Below, in pieces: positions 1-5,659 of a stretch of DNA of 9,266 bases. The DNA is taken from assembly GCA_016869775.1 (NCBI GenBank), contig VGDJ01000044.1, forward strand, positions 1 through 9,266, in the 5' to 3' direction. The notes beneath the pieces are model-generated. The model saw only the letters and a list, made by a program, of their open reading frames with translations. It had not been told where the DNA came from and searched no databases. Within the stretch, counting starts at the first letter, position 1; every line of letters begins with the position of its first letter. The position numbers and the translations under genes were made by a program. Source of the DNA: Alphaproteobacteria bacterium (GTDB taxonomy: Bacteria; Pseudomonadota; Alphaproteobacteria; Rickettsiales; UBA1997).

Positions 1-299
1 TCGTCAGCTCCAACCTCAAGACCTTTAATACGATCTTCAGTTTCACCTCTGGCAGTTAGCATTATAATCGGTGTGGAAGAATTTTTTCTAAAATTTTGAG
101 TAAATTCTATGCCATTTTCGTTGGGCATCATTACATCAACTATCAACAGATCAAATGTTTTCGAGGATAAAATTAATCTAGCTTCGTTAGTATCTTTTGC
201 GATCGAAATTTCGAACCCATTATCTTGCAAAAATTTAGCCAATAAATTTCTGAGGCGTGTATCATCATCGATGACAAGAATCATTGGATTTGGAGACAT
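1..299 (-). CDS. Response regulator receiver domain, OmpR/PetR type (partial, C-terminus off the left edge)
   Basis: This is the N-terminal 99 codons of a two-component response regulator, translated from the complement with ATG at 297-299. The fold signature is clear: an acidic pocket IDDD (residues 10-13), the phospho-acceptor Asp55 in LLIVDVMMPNENG, the switch Thr82 in IIMLTARGE, and the following DRIKGLEVGADD typical of alphaproteobacterial OmpR/PetR-type regulators. The conserved Lys and the expected DNA-binding winged helix lie outside the window, so the OmpR assignment rests on receiver-domain style alone. The protein would be phosphorylated by a partner histidine kinase, not seen here, and bind DNA in the cytoplasm. 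Its start lies 3 nt after the kdsA stop, so the two are probably co-transcribed with kdsA first. There is no Shine-Dalgarno motif; Met6 is an alternative start. The receiver call is firm, the subfamily less so. Confidence 0.9.
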   Translation of the reverse strand, partial: MSPNPMILVIDDDTRLRNLLAKFLQDNGFEISIAKDTNEARLILSSKTFDLLIVDVMMPNENGIEFTQNFRKNSSTPIIMLTARGETEDRIKGLEVGAD

Positions 300-302
300 A
301 AA

Positions 303-1133
303 TTATTTAAAGTTTTTGGCGATTTCGTCAAATTTTTTGAGCTTTGTTAAAATTTTTTCGAGTGAGTCTAATCTTAGCATGCAGGGACCATCTGACGGAG
401 CGTTATCGGGATCTTGATGGGTTTCCATAAATAGCCCAGCAACTCCAACTGCAGTTGCTGCAGAAGCCAGAGTTTCAACGAATTCTCTTTGCCCGCCGCT
501 AACACCCCCTAGACCTCCGGGTTGTTGAACCGAATGAGTGGCGTCGAAGATAACTGGGCAACCAGTTTTAGCCATAATGGGTAAACTTCTCATATCAGAA
601 ACTAATGTGTTATAACCAAAACTAACTCCGCGTTCGGTAAGCATAGTATTTTGGTTGCCATAGTAATCAATTTTATCGACAATGTTTTGTGCGTCCCAAG
701 GTGCTAAAAACTGTCCTTTTTTTACGTTAATAATTTTTTTAGATTTTGAAGCGCAGGCTAAAAGATCGGTTTGTCGACATAGAAAAGCTGGTATTTGTAA
801 TATATCAACCTCATCTTGATTTGCTAAAAAATTGCATTGTTCTTCATTGTGAATGTCGGTTAGAATTGGGCAATCAAAGGTTTTTTTGATTTCAGAAAAA
901 ATTGGTAAAGTATTTTCAAGACCCATGCCTCTTTTAGAACTAACACTAGAACGATTTGCTTTATCAAATGACGATTTGTAAATAAAATTAATTTTAAGTT
1001 TATCGCAGATTTTTTTGATATTTTCAGCCATCATCATTGAATGATCGCGTGATTCTGTTTGACAAGGACCAGCAATTAAAACAAATGGTAAATTGTTAGC
1101 GATTGAAAAGTTTTTGAGGCGAATAGTCCGCAT
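303..1133 (-). CDS. kdsA: 3-deoxy-8-phosphooctulonate synthase (Kdo-8-P synthase), metal-dependent class
   Basis: KdsA condenses phosphoenolpyruvate with arabinose-5-phosphate to give Kdo-8-phosphate, the precursor of the Kdo that links lipid A to the LPS core; it acts in the cytoplasm. The 276 residues match the usual family length and run the whole TIM barrel: IAGPC (20-24), KSSFDKANRSS (53-63), QIPAFLCRQTDLL (113-125), NVKKGQF (136-142), DATHSVQQPGGLGG (197-210) and FMETHQDPD (235-243). Cys24 replaces the Asn of the E. coli enzyme, and the four expected metal ligands (Cys24, His200, Glu237, Asp248) are present, which places it in the metal-dependent class by analogy with the Aquifex enzyme. 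It is the first gene of a minus-strand pair with the response regulator and is divergent from the M48 protease gene. The ATG at 1131-1133 fits the family N-terminus. No Shine-Dalgarno motif precedes it. Confidence 0.97.
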   Translation of the reverse strand: MRTIRLKNFSIANNLPFVLIAGPCQTESRDHSMMMAENIKKICDKLKINFIYKSSFDKANRSSVSSKRGMGLENTLPIFSEIKKTFDCPILTDIHNEEQCNFLANQDEVDILQIPAFLCRQTDLLACASKSKKIINVKKGQFLAPWDAQNIVDKIDYYGNQNTMLTERGVSFGYNTLVSDMRSLPIMAKTGCPVIFDATHSVQQPGGLGGVSGGQREFVETLASAATAVGVAGLFMETHQDPDNAPSDGPCMLRLDSLEKILTKLKKFDEIAKNFK

Positions 1134-1237
1134 TTTTAAAAGGTTGAATTAGAAAAATTTATGATTTATTGTTTTTTGAAATCCCTCGCAAATATTAAAA
1201 ACAAAAATTCAAATAACAATTTATTTTCTTAGCTAAA
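1134..1237. promoter_or_regulatory. Divergent intergenic region with weak promoter candidates for both flanking genes
   Basis: The 104 nt between kdsA (leftward) and the M48 protease gene (rightward) should hold both promoters. Rightward candidates are TTGAAT (1144-1149), 17 nt, TATTGT (1167-1172), or TTGTTT (1169-1174), 18 nt, TATTAA (1193-1198). A leftward candidate is TTGTTA (complement of 1214-1219), 16 nt, TAATAT (complement of 1192-1197). Each matches only 7 or 8 of 12 consensus positions in a very AT-rich background, so the exact boxes are uncertain even though a promoter region is expected. Confidence 0.4.
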
Positions 1238-2356
1238 ATGCTCTCCAAACTCATTATTTTGGTACTCGTCTACATTGTGTGTTTGTGCAACTTATTATTC
1301 GTTTTATCTCCTTTTTTAGCTTTCTTGTTGCCATTTATTGATTATCAAAATGGTGTATTTTCAGTTTCTTCGCCATTGGTATTTGGATTGCTAAAAGTTT
1401 TTACAACCGCGATTTTTAGCATAAGTTTTTTGATGATGATGTATTTATTTTTAGATTTTATTTTGGGTTTTTCAGTGTTTATATCGCTAAAAAATTGTAA
1501 AAGATTTGAAAAGTATAAAGAATATGATTTTCTTACTCCAGTCATCACTCAAGTAAAAGAAAAATTTGACGAAAACTCCATTCGACTATACATTAAAAAC
1601 TCCAACGAAATAAACGCCTTTGCAGTTGGAAGTTTAGGCTCTAAAAATATAATTATTTCTAGGGGTATGATTGACCATTTTTTGTTGATTTGTCCTGAGC
1701 CCAAAATGTTTTTATCAGCCATTAGAAGTGTTATTTCTCATGAAATGTCGCATCTTATTAATAAAGACTTTATTCCAGCTTATATAATTATGGTTAATCA
1801 AAAATTTACTAATCTGGTAAGTTCAATTTTGTATTTTTTATTTTATAATATTGCCAAAATAATTAATGCTCTTCCCTCTGGTGGGAGAGCTTCATCGTTT
1901 TTAATGATTTACGGTTATAAATTTTTTAATACCGTAATTAACGCCTTTAATTCGATAATTGTTTATAATTTATTTGAATTTATTCGAAAATTTGTTTCAC
2001 GTTCGATCGAATATAGGTGCGATTATCAAGCAAGTAAAGCATTCGGAGGTAAAAATATGGCTTTTGCTTTATCAATTACTGGGGATGATGGATATTTCAC
2101 TATATTTTCAACTCATCCAAAAACCAAATCACGCATTAAGAAAATCGAAGACATCAAAATGAGCGATGATACAATCAGGCCAGCTTTGGCAGATTCAATT
2201 GCTAATTCAATAGCATTTATATTGTTTGCTTTAACAACATTGCTTTTTGCTAAGTTGGCGCATATTGATCTATTTATTCGTGAAATATTGATTAATCATG
2301 AAAACATATATCGCAAACTTTCATATTTATGGCATTTAATAAATAAAATTTATTAA
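1238..2356 (+). CDS. M48 family (HtpX-like) integral membrane zinc metalloprotease
   Basis: A 372-residue membrane protein with a gluzincin active site: HEMSH at 168-172 supplies two zinc-binding His and the catalytic Glu169, and Glu258 of the ExxxD motif EYRCD (258-262) is the likely third ligand. The upstream NEINAFAVG (123-131) and downstream STHPKTKSRI (291-300) are standard M48 landmarks. Hydrophobic segments lie near 5-33 and 48-82, around 182-210, around 226-249, and near 318-341. The core resembles HtpX, which degrades damaged membrane proteins in the inner membrane, but the protein is about 80 residues longer than E. coli HtpX and has an extra C-terminal hydrophobic segment followed by a roughly 30-residue tail. 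It is the first gene of a pair with the acyl-CoA synthetase 6 nt downstream. The start at 1238 puts the hydrophobic segment at the very N-terminus; there is no Shine-Dalgarno motif. The peptidase family is sure; orthology with HtpX itself is not. Confidence 0.9.
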   Translation: MLSKLIILVLVYIVCLCNLLFVLSPFLAFLLPFIDYQNGVFSVSSPLVFGLLKVFTTAIFSISFLMMMYLFLDFILGFSVFISLKNCKRFEKYKEYDFLTPVITQVKEKFDENSIRLYIKNSNEINAFAVGSLGSKNIIISRGMIDHFLLICPEPKMFLSAIRSVISHEMSHLINKDFIPAYIIMVNQKFTNLVSSILYFLFYNIAKIINALPSGGRASSFLMIYGYKFFNTVINAFNSIIVYNLFEFIRKFVSRSIEYRCDYQASKAFGGKNMAFALSITGDDGYFTIFSTHPKTKSRIKKIEDIKMSDDTIRPALADSIANSIAFILFALTTLLFAKLAHIDLFIREILINHENIYRKLSYLWHLINKIY

Positions 2357-2362
2357 TTATTC

Positions 2363-4108
2363 ATGTATAAATTCGATAATTTAGCCAAATTATTGGCATA
2401 TCAAAGAGATAATTTTAGCAACTCAAAATTTCTAAATTTTAAAGAAAATAATGAATGGAAAACCATTTCTAACCATGATTTTTTTAATAAAGCACATGCT
2501 TTTGCTCGGGCTTTAAAAAAACTGGGTTTAAAAAAGGGTGACGTTGTTGCAAATTATTCATATCAGAATCCAATTTGGCTAATTGTTGATTTTGGTTCAA
2601 TTCTTGCTGGTGGTGTATCGGTGCCAATTTTTAATAACATTTCTCGAGATAATCTTTTTTATCAATTGCAAGATTCTAAGGCTAATTTTATTTTTACTGA
2701 TAACCCCGAAATTTGTCATAAAATTAGTTTAAGTTTTCCACATATAACAATAATTTCTTATGGCTTAAAACCTGATAAGTCAGTTGATTTATTTGAATTA
2801 ATTTTAACTGAAGAAAAAAATATCCAAGAAAATCAATTGCAAGCTTCCGATTTAATATCGGCGATTTCACCTGATGATATTGCTACAATTGTTTATACTT
2901 CTGGAAGTACTGATAAACCTAAGGGCGTTGAAATTAGTCATCGCGCATTGATTTCGCAAATTCATGATTCTGATGTTTTTTTTAATCTTAATTCTTCACA
3001 AATCATATTATCTTATTTGCCGTTGGCTCATATTTTTGAGAGAATGGTGATGTGTTATTATATCTCAAAGGGATTAACAATATATTTCGTTGATGATATA
3101 CAAAAACTTGGGAATTTTTTGAAGGAAGTCAAGCCGAACCTAATGACTTCAGTTCCTAGAGCTCTCGAAAAAGTTTTTATTAAAATAAAAAATGGCGTTG
3201 ATGAATCAAATTTGTTTAAAAAAATTATTGGTAAATTTGCTTTGCAAAGAGCTTTAAAAAAGCCTCCATTATCTCCAACAACTTTATTTGACAAGCTGTT
3301 TGACAAAATAATATACACTAAGTTCCGCCAAGCTTTAGGTGGAAATATTAACATGATTATTTGTGGAGGTTCGCCACTTTCTCAAGATTTAGAAAATTTT
3401 TATTGGAATATTGGAGTAAAAATCTATTGCGGTTATGGTCTTACTGAAACATCGCCAGTTCTCGCTACAAATTGTCCTGCTCATCATAAATTCGGTTCTG
3501 TTGGTAAAGCTTTTCCTTCGGTAAGACTCAAAATTGCTAATGATGGTGAGCTTCTGGCTCAAGGTGTTAATGTTTTTAAGCAATACCATAATCAACCTGA
3601 TAAAACTAATGATAGTTTTAATGATGGTTGGTTTAAAACCGGTGATCTTGCATCAATTGATAATGATGGTTTTGTTAAAATTATAGGTCGAAAAAAAGAA
3701 TTATTTAAAACCAGTAATGGCAAATTTGTAAATCCTATTTTGCTTGAGCAAAAATTGATTCAAGAAATAACTTTTTTATCAGGTGCGTTAATTATTGCGG
3801 AAGGTAAAAATTTTGTGAGCGTTTTATTATTTATTGATCTTGAAATGCTTAACAATACCAAGAAAAAGCTATCTTTTAACGGAAATAACGAAGAATTTTT
3901 TAAAACAAATTTACTCAATGAAAATATTCAAAAAGCAATCGATAAAATAAACAAAAATCTAGATCAGTGGGAGCAAATCAAAAAATTCAAAATAATTACC
4001 AAACAAATTAGCATCGAATCTGGCGAAATTACCCCATCGATGAAACTGAAGCGCAATGTATTAGAGCAAAAATTCGCTAATGAAATTTCTGAGATTTATA
4101 AATTTTGA
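2363..4108 (+). CDS. AMP-forming long-chain fatty acyl-CoA synthetase (FAA1-like)
   Basis: A 581-residue member of the ANL adenylating superfamily. It would activate a fatty acid with ATP and join it to CoA, feeding phospholipid synthesis or degradation. Motifs in order: the P-loop YTSGSTDKPKG (178-188), the A5 adenine-site motif GYGLTETSP (357-365), TGDL with the ribose-binding Asp428 (426-429), the hinge GRKKELFKTSNGK (442-454), and the C-terminal PSMKLKR (558-564), whose Lys561 is the probable catalytic lysine. The overall style (IVDFGSILAGGVSVPI near 74-89, SYLPLAHIFERM at 217-228) fits long-chain acyl-CoA synthetases better than acetyl-CoA synthetases. The P-loop carries Asp184 where most family members have Gly. 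The start lies 6 nt after the stop of the upstream M48 protease gene, so co-transcription is likely. Substrate chain length cannot be read from the sequence. Confidence 0.93.
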   Translation: MYKFDNLAKLLAYQRDNFSNSKFLNFKENNEWKTISNHDFFNKAHAFARALKKLGLKKGDVVANYSYQNPIWLIVDFGSILAGGVSVPIFNNISRDNLFYQLQDSKANFIFTDNPEICHKISLSFPHITIISYGLKPDKSVDLFELILTEEKNIQENQLQASDLISAISPDDIATIVYTSGSTDKPKGVEISHRALISQIHDSDVFFNLNSSQIILSYLPLAHIFERMVMCYYISKGLTIYFVDDIQKLGNFLKEVKPNLMTSVPRALEKVFIKIKNGVDESNLFKKIIGKFALQRALKKPPLSPTTLFDKLFDKIIYTKFRQALGGNINMIICGGSPLSQDLENFYWNIGVKIYCGYGLTETSPVLATNCPAHHKFGSVGKAFPSVRLKIANDGELLAQGVNVFKQYHNQPDKTNDSFNDGWFKTGDLASIDNDGFVKIIGRKKELFKTSNGKFVNPILLEQKLIQEITFLSGALIIAEGKNFVSVLLFIDLEMLNNTKKKLSFNGNNEEFFKTNLLNENIQKAIDKINKNLDQWEQIKKFKIITKQISIESGEITPSMKLKRNVLEQKFANEISEIYKF

Positions 4109-4148
4109 TGAAGCATCAAGACCTAATTTTATTAAAATACTTGCTAAG

Positions 4149-4173
4149 AAATCGAATTTTAAAATTTTGATTT
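4149..4173. terminator. Possible weak AT-rich hairpin between convergent genes
   Basis: The 63-nt gap between the acyl-CoA synthetase and ruvA stop codons contains a symmetric element: outer arms AAATC (4149-4153) and GATTT (4169-4173), and an inner perfect palindrome AATTTTAAAATT (4155-4166). It touches the ruvA stop codon. It could fold on either strand and act as a bidirectional terminator, but the stem is almost all A-T and broken by a small bulge, so this is tentative. Nothing else is seen in the gap. Confidence 0.25.
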
Positions 4174-4804
4174 AGTGTTTGCTTTTGCTGAGTTCGCGAA
4201 GTGATTGGGTAATAAGATTTTCTAGGGTAGTTTGCTGATTTTTTCTAAAAATATGATTCACAACTCTTAAACAATCATGTTTTTTATAGCCAAGATTTTC
4301 AAGGGCCGAAATGGCATCTTGTGTGACTGGTTCTGATGATACTGATTCACCAGATTGATTGTCATAATTAATCTCTATATCAACCAAAATTCCAAGTTTT
4401 TTTGCTGAATCTTTTAGCTCTGTTGTTAATCTAGAAGCTAATTTGGGGCCTATTCCGGAAATATTGTTAAAGCTTTTGGTGTCGGCAACGCTTAATGCTT
4501 TTGCTAATTCTTCAATGGTCATGGCGCTGAGAATTTTTTGCGCCATCTTAGCTCCAACTCCCTGAACTTTCATAAGTTCTAGAAACCACATTTTTTCATT
4601 TTCATTTACAAAGCCATAAAGCTCAATGGCGTCTTCTTTAACAATAGTTTCAATAACAAGTAATAAAGGTGATTGTTTATCTTGATTTCTGAGGCTTTGA
4701 GCTGTTTTATGCGAAATAAAAACAACGTAAAAAACTCCATTTACATCGATTAAACATTTATCATCAAATATTTTGTCAATTAAACCACGTAATTTTCCAA
4801 TCAT
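4172..4804 (-). CDS. ruvA: Holliday junction branch migration complex subunit RuvA
   Basis: RuvA binds four-way DNA junctions as a tetramer and loads the RuvB motor for branch migration in recombination and repair. The 210 residues are close to the usual length of around 200. The N-terminal OB-fold domain begins with MIGKLRG and includes LIDVNGVFYVVF (18-29), KEDAIELYGF (56-65) and EKMWFLEL (70-77). Two helix-hairpin-helix elements follow, at VQGVGAKMAQKIL (80-92) and ISGIGPKLASRL (115-126), then ELKD (129-132). A polar linker of roughly 145-160 leads to the RuvB-binding domain III, with DAISALENLGYKK at 163-175. ruvB does not follow: the next gene downstream is the convergent acyl-CoA synthetase. 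The gene is divergent from lipB and has a strong promoter of its own. No Shine-Dalgarno motif is seen. Confidence 0.97.
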   Translation of the reverse strand: MIGKLRGLIDKIFDDKCLIDVNGVFYVVFISHKTAQSLRNQDKQSPLLLVIETIVKEDAIELYGFVNENEKMWFLELMKVQGVGAKMAQKILSAMTIEELAKALSVADTKSFNNISGIGPKLASRLTTELKDSAKKLGILVDIEINYDNQSGESVSSEPVTQDAISALENLGYKKHDCLRVVNHIFRKNQQTTLENLITQSLRELSKSKH

Positions 4805-4848
4805 AATTTTTTTGCAATTGTTTTTTGATAGCTTAGGATTTGAGGCGA

Positions 4849-4877
4849 ATTATCTAAATCATTTAACTTTATGTCAA
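4849..4877 (-). promoter_or_regulatory. Near-consensus sigma-70 promoter for ruvA
   Basis: On the minus strand a perfect -35 box TTGACA (complement of 4872-4877) is followed by exactly 17 nt and the -10 box GATAAT (complement of 4849-4854), 11 of 12 consensus positions. Transcription would start near 4842-4843 and give a leader of about 38 nt before the ruvA ATG. The -35 box lies inside codons 1-3 of lipB on the opposite strand. This is the best promoter match I found in the window. Confidence 0.75.
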
Positions 4878-5548
4878 ATTCTAATTACAACCTCGAATGG
4901 TGTTTTGAAAACAAATTGATACCCTATTTAGACGCCATTAAAATCATGGAATCGAGAGTACAAAATATTATAGAAAATAAAGATTCGCAATTAGTTTGGG
5001 TTCTAGAGCATAATGCGGTTTACACCGCCGGAATTAGTGCTAAAGATCAAGATTTGTTATTTAAAAATGATATTGAAATTATCAAAACTAACCGCGGTGG
5101 CAAATATACTTATCACGGCCCAGGCATGAAAATAATTTACACTATAATTGATTTAAAAAAACTTTTTTATTCAGCGAGTCCTGATATATCAAAATTCGTA
5201 GAATTTTTAGAATTTTGGATGATTGAGGTCTTAAAAAATTATAGAATTGATGCTGGAATTAGAAAGGGCAGAGTTGGTTTGTGGGTTAATACTCCTATGG
5301 GTGAGAAAAAAATATGTGCAATTGGTATTAAAATCAAAAAGTGGATTAGTTATCATGGTATAGCTCTCAACATAAATCCTAATTTAGATAATTTTCAAAA
5401 TATAGTTCCATGCGGAATTAAAGAATTTGGCATTACGTCTTTTGCTGAACTTGGTTTAAATGATTTTAACGAAGAAGAATTTTATAAAATTTTAAAAATT
5501 GAATTTCAAAAGTGTTATGAGCAATTCTTTAAAAAATCTAATCTCTAA
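4871..5548 (+). CDS. lipB: Lipoyl(octanoyl) transferase LipB
   Basis: LipB moves the octanoyl group from octanoyl-acyl carrier protein to lipoyl domains of 2-oxoacid dehydrogenases and the glycine cleavage system; LipA then inserts sulfur. The 225-residue protein has the family signature RGGKYTYHGPG (75-85), the catalytic Lys147 in KICAIGIK (147-154), YHGIALNIN (161-169) and the nucleophilic Cys181 in NIVPCGI (177-183), corresponding to Lys135 and Cys169 of the E. coli enzyme. It is cytoplasmic. The gene is divergent from ruvA. A possible promoter is TTGATA (4825-4830), 17 nt, AATTAT (4848-4853), which would share its -10 position with the ruvA promoter. The ATG at 4871 gives a normal N-terminus, and no Shine-Dalgarno motif precedes it. 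An AT-rich hairpin follows the stop. Confidence 0.96.
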   Translation: MSNSNYNLEWCFENKLIPYLDAIKIMESRVQNIIENKDSQLVWVLEHNAVYTAGISAKDQDLLFKNDIEIIKTNRGGKYTYHGPGMKIIYTIIDLKKLFYSASPDISKFVEFLEFWMIEVLKNYRIDAGIRKGRVGLWVNTPMGEKKICAIGIKIKKWISYHGIALNINPNLDNFQNIVPCGIKEFGITSFAELGLNDFNEEEFYKILKIEFQKCYEQFFKKSNL

Positions 5549-5549
5549 T

Positions 5550-5579
5550 AATTAAAACTTATCTGTAAAATTTTTAATT
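5550..5579 (+). terminator. Possible weak intrinsic terminator after lipB
   Basis: Just after the lipB stop, AATTAAAA (5550-5557) can pair with TTTTAATT (5572-5579), with an inner TTA/TAA pairing around the tetraloop TCTG (5562-5565), and a T-rich stretch follows to 5589. The stem has no G-C pair, so termination would be weak. The position, between lipB and a separate htpG promoter, makes it plausible. Confidence 0.3.
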
Positions 5580-5595
5580 TTTATTTTTATGGTCT

Positions 5596-5623
5596 CTTGA
5601 AATAAAAATTATTTTTTATAAAT
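5596..5623 (+). promoter_or_regulatory. Candidate heat-shock (sigma-32 type) promoter of htpG
   Basis: CTTGAAA at 5596-5602 is a full match to the sigma-32 -35 consensus known from E. coli. It is followed after 14 nt by TATAAAT (5617-5623). A 14-nt spacer is too short for a normal sigma-70 promoter but fits heat-shock promoters. The CCC of the classical -10 box is missing, as might happen in an AT-rich genome. Transcription would begin near 5630, about 30 nt ahead of the htpG ATG. Placement before a chaperone gene supports the call. Confidence 0.5.
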
Positions 5624-5659
5624 AACCACCAATTTTTTAACAAAAATTTATACAAAAAT

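Noticed and set aside
109..417. Plus-strand open frame of 102 codons
   Set aside because: It lies antisense across the response regulator and the kdsA 3' end, both of which are well supported; no domain or leader supports it.
1175..1198. TTTGAAA upstream of the M48 membrane protease as a heat-shock promoter
   Set aside because: The -35 match is close, but no acceptable -10 box occurs at 11-16 nt; the nearest, TATTAAA, is weak.
1345..1548. Minus-strand open frame of 67 codons within the M48 membrane protease gene
   Set aside because: It is an antisense shadow of a gene with clear catalytic motifs; low-complexity, Lys/Asn-rich translation.
1959..2162. Plus-strand 67-codon open frame in another phase of the M48 membrane protease gene
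   Set aside because: It overlaps the conserved EYRCD and THPKTKSRI region of the real frame, and nothing suggests a second protein.
3287..3306. Direct repeat TTTGACAA at 3287-3294 and 3299-3306
   Set aside because: It encodes the repeated LFDKLFDK inside the acyl-CoA synthetase; a local codon coincidence, and the TTGACA hexamers have no good -10 partner serving a gene.
3058..3354. Minus-strand open frame of 98 codons inside the acyl-CoA synthetase gene
   Set aside because: The opposite strand encodes conserved adenylation-domain sequence throughout.
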